From Desulfobulbaceae bacterium (lineage in GTDB: Bacteria; Desulfobacterota; Desulfobulbia; Desulfobulbales; Desulfocapsaceae): a DNA stretch of 64,000 bases. The DNA is taken from contig WSXV01000001.1 in assembly GCA_009773475.1 (NCBI GenBank), positions 592,796 to 656,795 of the forward strand, in the 5' to 3' direction. Positions 1-7,923 of this stretch are shown in pieces. The first letter of the stretch is position 1, and each line of letters begins with the position of its first letter. The notes beneath the pieces were generated by a model. It saw nothing but the letters and a program-made list of their open reading frames with translations, made no database searches and was not told the DNA's origin. Position numbers and translations under genes: made by a program.

Positions 1-1
1 C

Positions 2-1129
2 CGTCTGCTCAAGGAAAAGCTATTCAAGTCTTTCCACCAGTTTTTTCCCGGTAAGTTTAACTCAAAGACCAACGGCATTACCCCTCGCCGCTGGCTGCTC
101 AAGGCGAACCCCTTGCTTGCCGAGCTGATCACCAGCAAGATAGGTTGCGAATGGATTACCGACCTGACCCAATTGCGCCGCCTCGAACCCTTTGCGGAAG
201 ATGTTGAGTTTCAGAAGGAATGGAGGCTGATCAAGGGGACCAATAAAAAGCGGTTGGCGGAGTTGATTCAGCGAAAATGCGAAATTGAGGTGAATCTCGA
301 CTCCATGTTTGATATTCAGGTGAAGCGTATTCATGAATATAAACGGCAGTTGTTGAATTGTCTGCACATCATCAGTCATTACCACAAAATCCTCAGAAAG
401 CCTGATGTTGAGCTTGTCCCGAGAACCATCATCTTTGCCGGTAAGGCTGCTCCTACCTACTGGAAGGCTAAACTGGTGATCAAGTTGATCACCTCCATTG
501 CCGAGGTCGTGAACAATGATCCCAGGGTGGGGAATCGTCTTCGGGTGGCTTTTCTTCCCAATTATAATGTGTCTCAGGCCGAGGTGATTATGCCGGGGGC
601 CGATTTGTCCGAGCAGATCTCAACGGCCGGCACCGAGGCCTCGGGCACCGGCAATATGAAGTTTGCCCTCAATGGTGCGCTCACCATCGGAACCCTTGAC
701 GGCGCTAATATCGAGATCCTGGAGGAGGTGGGGCAGGAGAATATCTTTATCTTCGGGATGACGGCTGAAGAGGCTGAGTATGAGAAGTTGAATGTCAGTC
801 GGACGCCCATGAGTATTTGTGCCAAGAATGAAGAGATTGCCCAGATTATTGACAGCCTTCAGAGCGGCTCTTTCAGCAGGGGTGACAAGGAGTTATTCCG
901 CCCCCTGGTGGACAGTCTGCTCGATCAGTATGACCCGTATCTCCTTCTGCTTGACCTGGAATCCTATCTGGTCTGTCAGGATCGGGTCAACACCGCCTTT
1001 CTTGATCAAGTGGCCTGGACCAGAATGTCCATCCTAAATGTGGCCCGCATGGGAAAATTTTCCACTGATCGAACGATTCGGCAATATGCCGGAGAGATAT
1101 GGGGCGTTCCAGTGGATGAGGAAGATTGA
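2..1129 (+). CDS. glgP: Glycogen/starch phosphorylase, C-terminal part (5' end outside window)
   Basis: The reading frame is already open at base 2 and runs 375 codons to a TGA, so only the C-terminal part of a protein usually about 830 residues long is visible. Glycogen phosphorylase releases glucose-1-phosphate from alpha-1,4-glucan ends in the cytoplasm using pyridoxal phosphate. The stretch NGITPRRWL near the left edge, FDIQVKRIHEYKRQLLN, and the cofactor segment EASGTGNMKFALNG (its lysine is the Schiff-base lysine of the family, near base 658) are diagnostic. There is no frameshift in the visible part. It ends about 160 bases before the tRNA-Cys gene, which lies on the other strand. The family is certain; whether the enzyme prefers glycogen or maltodextrin cannot be told. 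Confidence 0.95.
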   Translation, partial: RLLKEKLFKSFHQFFPGKFNSKTNGITPRRWLLKANPLLAELITSKIGCEWITDLTQLRRLEPFAEDVEFQKEWRLIKGTNKKRLAELIQRKCEIEVNLDSMFDIQVKRIHEYKRQLLNCLHIISHYHKILRKPDVELVPRTIIFAGKAAPTYWKAKLVIKLITSIAEVVNNDPRVGNRLRVAFLPNYNVSQAEVIMPGADLSEQISTAGTEASGTGNMKFALNGALTIGTLDGANIEILEEVGQENIFIFGMTAEEAEYEKLNVSRTPMSICAKNEEIAQIIDSLQSGSFSRGDKELFRPLVDSLLDQYDPYLLLLDLESYLVCQDRVNTAFLDQVAWTRMSILNVARMGKFSTDRTIRQYAGEIWGVPVDEED

Positions 1130-1244
1130 AAAAGAAAAGTGAGGCGGGCTGATCTTTTGGAAGGACCGATGTGGCCCGTCTCTGTTGTGACTTGACCTTC
1201 GAGGAATTATCAGGTATTTTCCGCGCCACGAACACGTAGAATAC

Positions 1245-1280
1245 AAAAAGGGTCACAAGTTTAACAGCTTGTGACCCTTT
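1245..1280 (-). terminator. Rho-independent terminator of tRNA-Cys
   Basis: A 13-bp perfect stem (AAAGGGTCACAAG at 1247-1259 with its complement at 1268-1280) has an 8-base loop. Read on the minus strand it is followed by a T-run, just downstream of the tRNA-Cys 3' end. On the plus strand the tract after the stem is poorer in T, so it most likely serves the tRNA, although it could also stop leftover glgP transcription. Confidence 0.75.
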
Positions 1281-1288
1281 GAATTTCA

Positions 1289-1363
1289 TGGAGGCGGCGA
1301 GCGGATTTGAACCGCTGAATCATGGTTTTGCAGACCAGTGCCTTACCACTTGGCTACGCCGCC
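1289..1363 (-). tRNA. tRNA-Cys (anticodon GCA)
   Basis: The reverse complement folds as a tRNA: acceptor stem GGCGGCG pairing with CGCCGCC, a D-arm with GCC...GGC, an anticodon loop CTGCAAA giving anticodon GCA, and a T-arm containing GGTTCAAATCC. The discriminator base is T(U) and CCA is encoded at 1289-1291. Anticodon GCA reads cysteine codons. It stands alone rather than in a tRNA cluster and has its own terminator immediately downstream. Confidence 0.95.
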
Positions 1364-1437
1364 TTTTGCGCTGACCTGAAAAAGTCTGCGAGCCACTTTT
1401 ATACCATAGTTTGTTTTTTTGACAAGGGGAAAATGGG

Positions 1438-2169
1438 ATGAGTCTTGATTCGCTGGTGCAGCAGAACAAACCGGAACTTTCGATGCTTGAGCAGACCCTG
1501 GGGTATCGGTTTACTGATTTGCGCCTCTTGCAGAGGGCTTTGGTGCATACCTCTTACGCCTTTGAGAATTCTTTTTCAGGGGAGGATAATGAAACGCTTG
1601 AGTTTCTTGGCGATGCCGTGCTTGATCTGGTCGTGGGTGCGGCCTTGATTCATCGGTTTCCGGCGATGCGCGAAGGGGAATTAACCAGATTGCGGGCGGC
1701 ACTGGTGAATGAGACCCATCTGGCGACCATGGCCCGCAATGTCGATCTGGGCAGATTCCTGAGTCTCGGAAAGGGCGAAGATGCCTCAAACGGGCGGAAC
1801 AAGTCCTCCATTCTCTCCTGTGCCTATGAAGCGGTGGTTGGCGCCATCTTTGAAGATGGGGGCTATGCAACGGTGCGAGATTTTGTGCTCCGGTTTTTTG
1901 TCCCCGCCTTTGATGAAAGAAGAGATGACCTGCTCATCGCCGACGCCAAAAGCAGACTGCAGGAGACTCTGCAGGAACAGTTTAATGAGGCGCCTTCCTA
2001 TCGGCTGGATCTGGAGGAGGGGCCATCCCATCAGAGAATCTTTACGGTCTCCGTGATTTTCCGGGAGAGTATTTTGGGAAGCGGCTCCGCCAGTTCTAAG
2101 AAAGAGGCGGAACAACGGGCCGCTGCCGCCACCCTTGCCGAGTATGATCAGATGATTGCCCGGTTGTAA
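1438..2169 (+). CDS. rnc: Ribonuclease III
   Basis: A 243-residue double-strand-specific endoribonuclease that processes rRNA precursors and structured mRNAs. The N-terminal catalytic domain has HTSYAFEN (residues 37-44) and the signature ETLEFLGDAVL (52-62). A double-stranded RNA-binding domain occupies roughly 168-240, with the helix SSKKEAEQRAAAATLAEY near the end. The start has a purine-rich AAGGGG stretch upstream. One oddity: the second acidic motif, usually ...LADxxEAL, reads SILSCAYEAV, so the metal-binding aspartate (Asp114 in E. coli, Asp107 in Aquifex) is Cys128, while the partner glutamate Glu131 remains. The fold and family are certain; full catalytic activity is not. Confidence 0.95.
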   Translation: MSLDSLVQQNKPELSMLEQTLGYRFTDLRLLQRALVHTSYAFENSFSGEDNETLEFLGDAVLDLVVGAALIHRFPAMREGELTRLRAALVNETHLATMARNVDLGRFLSLGKGEDASNGRNKSSILSCAYEAVVGAIFEDGGYATVRDFVLRFFVPAFDERRDDLLIADAKSRLQETLQEQFNEAPSYRLDLEEGPSHQRIFTVSVIFRESILGSGSASSKKEAEQRAAAATLAEYDQMIARL

Positions 2170-2297
2170 GGAGGCTCCAGATGGCCAGGTGCAAGATTGA
2201 AGGATAAGCGACATCATGCTATGGTGTACCTTGTTCAACGCCGCTAAAAACCCTTGATGTTTGTTTTTTTGTTAATAATTTTCATTGGATAGAAAAT

Positions 2298-2660
2298 ATG
2301 TACGGAGAAAAAAAGACCGGCCTGCGCCGTATCGTCAATGCCGCCGGGTATTCCTGGTCTGGTCTGAAGGCAGCCTGGCGGACGGAGGCGGCATTTCGCC
2401 AGGAAGTCCTGCTGGTGGTGATTTTACTGCCGCTGGCGTTGGTGCTCGGGGGAAATGGCGTGGAACGGGCTCTGCTGGTCAGCGCTTGTCTGGTGGTGGT
2501 GGTGGTGGAGCTCTTGAATTCCGCCATTGAAGCCGTGGTTGATCGTGTCGGCACGGAGCATCATCCACTCGCCGGGGCGGCGAAAGATATGGGGTCTGCG
2601 GCTGTTCTGGTCAGTCTGGTCATGGTAATGCTGGTGTGGGGGCTGGTCCTCTGTGGCTAA
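2298..2660 (+). CDS. dgkA: Diacylglycerol kinase (undecaprenol/DAG kinase, DgkA type)
   Basis: A 120-residue inner-membrane kinase of the small prokaryotic family, which phosphorylates diacylglycerol (or undecaprenol) with ATP. Three hydrophobic segments are visible (about 38-52, 58-76 and 98-118). The family motif ELLNSAIEAVVDR lies at about 75-87, followed by KDMGSAAV at about 99-106. The N-terminal amphipathic stretch with GLRRIVNAAGYSWSGLK matches the family. It lies between rnc and the eptA-like gene on the same strand. DgkA recycles diacylglycerol released by phosphoethanolamine transfer from phospholipid, which fits having an EptA homologue immediately downstream. Confidence 0.95.
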   Translation: MYGEKKTGLRRIVNAAGYSWSGLKAAWRTEAAFRQEVLLVVILLPLALVLGGNGVERALLVSACLVVVVVELLNSAIEAVVDRVGTEHHPLAGAAKDMGSAAVLVSLVMVMLVWGLVLCG

Positions 2661-2718
2661 GGTTCTTCGTCTTTTTTTACATCTGCACTGCGATTTTATC
2701 CCTCTCATACAATAAACC

Positions 2719-4371
2719 ATGGCAATCAGTCCACCCAGCGAACACCCCATTTTCAAGGGGGTTAGAGGATTTATCCTGCATCCGGCGATGAACAGTATTC
2801 AGTTGAATCTGTTAATCTCGTTGTTGCTGGTCCTCTTCTATAATAATTCCTTCTGGGCGGAGATAGGAGAAATCTCGGCCCAATCCCAGCAGGATCGCTT
2901 TTTCCTCGGGTCCATCTTTTTTCTTCTGCTGGCCTTTTTCAATGGGTGCCTTTCCCTCGTAAGTTTTAAATATATTCTCAAGCCCTGCCTCGTTCTGCTT
3001 TTGCTTATTGCGAGCTTTGCCGCCTATTTCATGAAGACCTATGGCGTGATGATTGATCAGTCCATGGTCAAAACTGTCCTGACCACGGATCTGGAAAATA
3101 TCTCGGAATTGCTGAGCGTGAAAATGCTCTATTATTTCGTGGTGCTGGGCCTGCTCCCTTCTCTTTTTGTGCTGCGCACGGAGATTCGGCGAAAGGGCTT
3201 TGTGCGGGAGTTGTTCATGGTATCGGGGACGGTTTTGATGAGTCTGGTGTGCATCGTTCTGATTCTGGTGCTTTTTTATAAGGACTACATCTCCCTTGGG
3301 AGAAACTATAATTATGTCCGCCATCTGATTAATCCGGTGAGTTCTTTGTATGCCGCCGGCTCCAGTGTCAAAAAAAACCTGGCCGGCGGGAAGCTGATGG
3401 TGAGGCCCATTGGTGAAGATGCACGGGTGGGAAAACCATGGCAGGAAAGGGGCAAAAAGAATCTGGTGATCCTGGTGGTGGGTGAGGCGGCCCGGGCTCA
3501 AAATTTCTCCCTCAATGGCTATGCCAAGAAAACAAATCCTGCTCTGGAAAAAGAAGATGTGCTGAATTTTACCTCCATGGATTCCTGCGGTACGGCATCC
3601 TCTGTCTCCCTGCCCTGCATGTTTTCTCATTTTGGTCGGGATGCCTTCAGTGAATACAAGGCCCAGCGCCATGAGGGGCTCCTTGATGTCTTGTCACATG
3701 CCGGTGTTCAGGTCTTGTGGCGAGACAATAATTCTGGCTGCAAAGGGGTGTGTGACCGGGTGCAAACGGAGAATATGGCCAATCTCTGTCCCTTGGGGGA
3801 ATGCCAGGATATGGTCTTGCTGGAGGGAATCCAGCAGTATCTCGATGAGAGTGACGGCGATACCGTCATTGTCCTGCATCAGAAAGGCAGTTACGGGCCG
3901 GGGTATTATCGCCGGTCACCGCCCGAGTTCAAGACCTTTCTTCCTGAGTGCACCACCAATCAGCTTCAAGAGTGCCGGGCGGAAGAGCTGGTGAATGCCT
4001 ATGATAATACGATTCTCTATACGGATTATTTCCTGGCCCAGGTCATTGAGCTGCTCAAAACAAACAGCGGCCAATTCAATACTGCCATGCTCTATCTCTC
4101 TGCTTACGGTGAGTCTCTGGGAGAAAAAAATATTTATCTGCATGGGCTTCCCTACGTGATTGCCCCGGACGAGCAGAAGCATGTTCCTTTTATCCTCTGG
4201 TTTGCGACCTCTTTCCTTGAGGGGAATGGTTTTGACCGGGCCTGTCTGCAGAAAAAGCTGAATGATCCACTGTCCCATGATACTCTTTTTCATTCTGTGC
4301 TGGGATTGATGGGGGTTAAAACAGTGATGCTTGACAAGGAGCTTGATATCTTTGCCGATTGCCGCCGATAG
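2719..4371 (+). CDS. eptA: Phosphoethanolamine transferase, EptA family (lipid A modification)
   Basis: A 550-residue inner-membrane enzyme with about five N-terminal transmembrane helices (within residues 25-185) and a C-terminal sulfatase-fold domain. The family moves phosphoethanolamine from phosphatidylethanolamine to lipid A or other glycans. Conserved elements: VVGEAARAQNFSLNGY (Glu256), DSCGTASSVSLPCMFS with the expected nucleophile Thr292, and EQKHVPFILW. The usual SDHGESLGE box reads SAYGESLGE, so the Asp-His pair that binds zinc in characterised EptA is Ala-Tyr, which questions catalysis or indicates a different metal site. The start at 2719 is the longest plausible; a Met at residue 24 is an alternative. 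DgkA upstream would recycle the diacylglycerol by-product. Confidence 0.85.
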   Translation: MAISPPSEHPIFKGVRGFILHPAMNSIQLNLLISLLLVLFYNNSFWAEIGEISAQSQQDRFFLGSIFFLLLAFFNGCLSLVSFKYILKPCLVLLLLIASFAAYFMKTYGVMIDQSMVKTVLTTDLENISELLSVKMLYYFVVLGLLPSLFVLRTEIRRKGFVRELFMVSGTVLMSLVCIVLILVLFYKDYISLGRNYNYVRHLINPVSSLYAAGSSVKKNLAGGKLMVRPIGEDARVGKPWQERGKKNLVILVVGEAARAQNFSLNGYAKKTNPALEKEDVLNFTSMDSCGTASSVSLPCMFSHFGRDAFSEYKAQRHEGLLDVLSHAGVQVLWRDNNSGCKGVCDRVQTENMANLCPLGECQDMVLLEGIQQYLDESDGDTVIVLHQKGSYGPGYYRRSPPEFKTFLPECTTNQLQECRAEELVNAYDNTILYTDYFLAQVIELLKTNSGQFNTAMLYLSAYGESLGEKNIYLHGLPYVIAPDEQKHVPFILWFATSFLEGNGFDRACLQKKLNDPLSHDTLFHSVLGLMGVKTVMLDKELDIFADCRR

Positions 4372-4436
4372 CTTGGTTTTTCCCTTTTGGTGATGTTCCC
4401 ATTTGATGTTTTTTTGCGAAATTTTGTCCTGCTGAT

Positions 4437-5558
4437 GTGTCTATGCCCCTTGTCATTCCCATTTTCATTCCCCATCAAGGCTGTCCGCAACAGTGTCTTT
4501 TCTGCAATCAGCATTCGATAACGGGTAACCAGGAAGACCCTGACGATGTGGTCGCGCAGGTGCCCGTTGTTATCCGAGAATGGCTGGCCCGCTCCCGCAA
4601 TTCACAACCAGTGCAGGTAGCCTTCTTTGGCGGCTCCTTTACCTGTCTTCCCCAAAGTCGGCAGAAGGAACTGCTTGCAGCGGTTAGACCCTTTCTAAAG
4701 GCGCCGGGCATCGACGCCCAAGTGTCGCTCGCACCAGGGATGGATCAAGAGCGACAGGCGAGCCTTGATACCTCTGCATCGATTGCTTCTGGAAACACAG
4801 AAGATCTGTCGGCACGGGTGGATTGTATCCGCATCTCCACCCGGCCGGATTGCGTCGATCCGGCGACCTGTTCCTTTCTCTGGTCGCATGGGGTTCGGAT
4901 TGTTGAACTTGGCGTTCAGTCCCTTGACGACACGGTGTTGCAGGCCTCCCGTCGCGGTCATACCGCCGAACAATCCCGGCAGGCGGTGGCTCTGCTGCAG
5001 GCAGCGGGCATGGAGGTGGGGGTTCAGCTGTTGCCGGGCCTGCCTCTGGAGACGACGGGGGCATTCTTGAGGACGGTGCGGGAGGTGGCTGCCTTGGCTC
5101 CTTCCTTTGTTCGCCTCTACCCGGTACTGGTGGTTCAGCATTCAGGTCTTGCTGCCATGTACCATCGCGGCGCCTATCGACCCCTGTCCATGAACCGGGC
5201 CATTGCCATGAGCTGCCGGGCCAAAGAGATCCTGGAGGCGGCAGCCATCCGGGTGGTACGTATGGGATTGCAGCCGTCTGCATCCCTTGAACGGGAACTT
5301 GTGGCCGGGCCGTATCATCCGGCCTTTGGCGAGCTGGTGGCGGCCAGGATCTGGTTTAACAGGATCAGGCCTTTACTTGTAGGATGCCCGGATGGCAGGC
5401 GGCTGACGGTGCGCGTTTCCCATCGCGATCTGTCAGCGGTTGTGGGCATGAAACGGTCAAATCTCCGCCGATTTGCGCAGTTGGGGCTTCTTGATCGACT
5501 GGAAATACTAACGGATACAACTTTACCACGAGGAACATTGGAGTATGCTGTCAATTAA
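4437..5558 (+). CDS. Radical SAM protein (Elp3/coproporphyrinogen-oxidase-like)
   Basis: 373 residues. The radical SAM cluster motif is GCPQQCLFCNQ, with Cys16, Cys20 and Cys23 very close to the N terminus, followed by the typical FFGGSF (glycine-rich, SAM-binding) and a region with RISTRPD and GVQSLDD as in Elp3/HemN-like enzymes. The C-terminal part carries no further cluster motif. Proteins of this type are often found near rnc in anaerobic Desulfobacterota and Geobacter relatives, but the substrate is not known to me. Its last 14 bases overlap the start of the ABC-F gene, so the two are translationally coupled. Confidence 0.85.
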   Translation: MSMPLVIPIFIPHQGCPQQCLFCNQHSITGNQEDPDDVVAQVPVVIREWLARSRNSQPVQVAFFGGSFTCLPQSRQKELLAAVRPFLKAPGIDAQVSLAPGMDQERQASLDTSASIASGNTEDLSARVDCIRISTRPDCVDPATCSFLWSHGVRIVELGVQSLDDTVLQASRRGHTAEQSRQAVALLQAAGMEVGVQLLPGLPLETTGAFLRTVREVAALAPSFVRLYPVLVVQHSGLAAMYHRGAYRPLSMNRAIAMSCRAKEILEAAAIRVVRMGLQPSASLERELVAGPYHPAFGELVAARIWFNRIRPLLVGCPDGRRLTVRVSHRDLSAVVGMKRSNLRRFAQLGLLDRLEILTDTTLPRGTLEYAVN

Positions 5559-7515
5559 TCATCTGGATGTCCGCTTCGGCGAAAAACATCTGTTCAAAGA
5601 TATCTCCCAGCGGGTGCATGCCGGCGACCGTATTGGTCTCATTGGGGTCAACGGGGCCGGAAAGTCCACCCTGCTCAAGATCATGGCCGGGGTTGCGGCC
5701 TGTGATGACGGGGTGATCACCAAGTCCAAACACTTTACGGTGGGCTATTTGCCCCAGGAAAGCAGCGCCCTGGTTTCTGAAAACACCCTCTATCAGGAGG
5801 CGGAAAGCGCCTTTGATGAACTCCTGACCCTGCAGCAGGAGGTGGATTTTCTCCATGACCAGATGGCGGCCACCGATCATGACTCTGATCTCTTCACCGC
5901 CATGGTGGAGCGGCAGGGGGAGTTGCAGCATCAATTGGAAGGCCATGATATTTACTCCATCCGATCCCGGGTGGAGAAGGTGCTTATGGGACTTGGGTTC
6001 AAGCTGGCCGATCTTGAGGCGCCGGTCACCAGTTTCTCAGGCGGCTGGCTGATGCGCCTGATGCTGGCCAAGATGCTTCTGGTCTCTCCGTCGTTGCTCC
6101 TGCTGGACGAACCCACCAATCATCTGGATCTGGAGTCTCTGACCTGGGTGGAGGAATTTTTCCGCACCTGTCAGGGGGCTATGGTGATTATCTCCCATGA
6201 TCGCACCTTCCTTGACAAGATCACCAAGGCCACCTGGGAGTTGAGTATGGGTAAGCTCTCGGTGTTTAAGGGGAATTACTCCTATTATGTGCTGGAAAAG
6301 GCGGAGCGGCGGATCATTGAAAAGGGGGCCTATGATAATCAGCAGGCCAAGATCAAGCAGACCATGCGTTTTGTGGATCGTTTCCGGGCCAAATCCACCA
6401 AAGCCAAACAGGTGCAGAGCCGGGTGAAACAGCTGGAGAAGATCGACATGATTGAACTCTCCGACGATGAACAGCAGATTCGTTTCACCTTTCCGCCCGC
6501 CCCCGCCTGCGGCCGTGACGTCCTCGAGATCGAGGGCTTGAGCAAGAGTTATCAGGGACGGCAGATCTTCTCCGATGTCAACCTGCAGCTGCAGCGGGGC
6601 GACAAGGTGGCGGTGGTCGGGGTCAATGGCGCCGGAAAGTCCACCCTGCTCAAGATCATCAGCGGCCAGCTGGAGCATGAATCCGGTGAGATCAAGCTGG
6701 GCTACAACGTCCAACTTTCCTATTTCGGCCAGCATCAGGCCCAGGAGTTGTCGCCCGTCCTCTCGGTCCTCGAGACCATGGGCCAGTCCGGGGCCGAGCT
6801 CACTGTCACCCGCACCCGTTCCCTGCTCGGGGCCTTTCTGTTTCGGGGAGAAGAGGTGGACAAGAAGGTGGCGGTACTCTCAGGTGGCGAAAAAAGTCGG
6901 CTGGCCCTGGCCAAGATGATCGCCAAACCGGCCAACTTGATGCTTCTGGATGAGCCCACCAACCATCTGGATATGAACTCCCAGGAGGTGCTGCAAGAGG
7001 CCATGGCCCAGTACGATGGCTGTATCATCGTGGTTTCCCATAATCGCTATTTCCTCGACAGCTTTGTCAACAAGGTGCTGATGGTGAAGGATGGTCAGGT
7101 GACTCTGCATGAGGGAAATGTGACGGAATATCTGCAGAAGATGGTCCTTGTGGAGGAGGAAAAGAAAAACATGGCCCCTCAGCTCCGAACTGCGACGGGT
7201 GGGGCCGGGGTGGAACATTCCCGGGAGTCTAAAAAAGAGCGGCGTCAGCAGGAGGCCCAGGAACGGCAGAAGAGGGGCAACAAGCTTGGGCCCTGGAAAA
7301 AGAAGGCGGAAGAGGCGGAAAAACAGATTGCCGGCCTCGAAGTCCGCAAGGAAGAACTGGAGATCCTGATGGCCGACCCTGATCTCTACCGCGACGAGGA
7401 TGCCTGGAGCAAAACCAGTAGTGAGTATGATCAGTGCAAGATCCATCTGGAACGCTGGTACAGCCAGTGGGAAGAGGCGCAGGCGGAGATTGAGGATATC
7501 GAGGCTGCGTTATAG
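5545..7515 (+). CDS. ABC-F family ATPase (ribosome-associated, Uup/YheS type)
   Basis: 656 residues with two ATP-binding cassettes and no membrane domain. Cassette 1: Walker A GVNGAGKST (about 34-42), signature FSGGWLMRLMLAKML, Walker B LLLLDEPTNHLD. Cassette 2: Walker A GVNGAGKST (about 360-368), signature LSGGEKSRLALAKM, Walker B LMLLDEPTNHLD. The linker between cassettes contains the charged helical arm typical of ABC-F proteins, and the C-terminal 80-90 residues are a charged coiled coil. The family acts on the ribosome (stall relief, subunit biogenesis, or antibiotic protection in some members). It overlaps the upstream radical SAM gene and is the last native-looking gene before the A+T-rich island. 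Confidence 0.93.
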   Translation: MLSINHLDVRFGEKHLFKDISQRVHAGDRIGLIGVNGAGKSTLLKIMAGVAACDDGVITKSKHFTVGYLPQESSALVSENTLYQEAESAFDELLTLQQEVDFLHDQMAATDHDSDLFTAMVERQGELQHQLEGHDIYSIRSRVEKVLMGLGFKLADLEAPVTSFSGGWLMRLMLAKMLLVSPSLLLLDEPTNHLDLESLTWVEEFFRTCQGAMVIISHDRTFLDKITKATWELSMGKLSVFKGNYSYYVLEKAERRIIEKGAYDNQQAKIKQTMRFVDRFRAKSTKAKQVQSRVKQLEKIDMIELSDDEQQIRFTFPPAPACGRDVLEIEGLSKSYQGRQIFSDVNLQLQRGDKVAVVGVNGAGKSTLLKIISGQLEHESGEIKLGYNVQLSYFGQHQAQELSPVLSVLETMGQSGAELTVTRTRSLLGAFLFRGEEVDKKVAVLSGGEKSRLALAKMIAKPANLMLLDEPTNHLDMNSQEVLQEAMAQYDGCIIVVSHNRYFLDSFVNKVLMVKDGQVTLHEGNVTEYLQKMVLVEEEKKNMAPQLRTATGGAGVEHSRESKKERRQQEAQERQKRGNKLGPWKKKAEEAEKQIAGLEVRKEELEILMADPDLYRDEDAWSKTSSEYDQCKIHLERWYSQWEEAQAEIEDIEAAL

Positions 7516-7923
7516 CTGGAGATAAGTGTTTTTTCATAAATATTTGGTATCTATCCAGCACAGATTTTATTAAATAAAAAAGATATTATTAAACAATATG
7601 TTACAAATGTAGATACTCTGTTCGTGGTCAATCGTTTTTTCGCAAATTTAGGTTCATGCAGGCACTGCGCCAGGGACTTGTATCATATGAAGTTATCCAA
7701 AAACCATATATCTTTTCAATCTGGATGATATGCAGAAAAGAGAATATTCATGCGTAGCAAATTTTTTAATATTTTTTAACGAAATATTGGTATGTTACCA
7801 GGATTTATCAGACTGACAAGGCAAAGAACCTGAGTTTGCTTGTAAAGAAAAACATGCATCACCCCGGCAAGTCGGGATGATATACAGATCCGTATAACTA
7901 CTTGTTATCAATAGCAATACCAT
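7516..7923. other. A+T-rich intergenic leader upstream of the reverse transcriptase
   Basis: These 408 bases contain no convincing reading frame and are much richer in A+T than the genes on the left. A short hairpin with arms CCCG and CGGG lies at about 7861-7879, and several TATC/GATA-type complementary patches occur between 7680 and 7760. Many defence reverse transcriptases carry a structured non-coding RNA just upstream, so this is where such an RNA would be expected; I cannot show that one is made. No attC-like site is seen at this edge. Confidence 0.4.
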
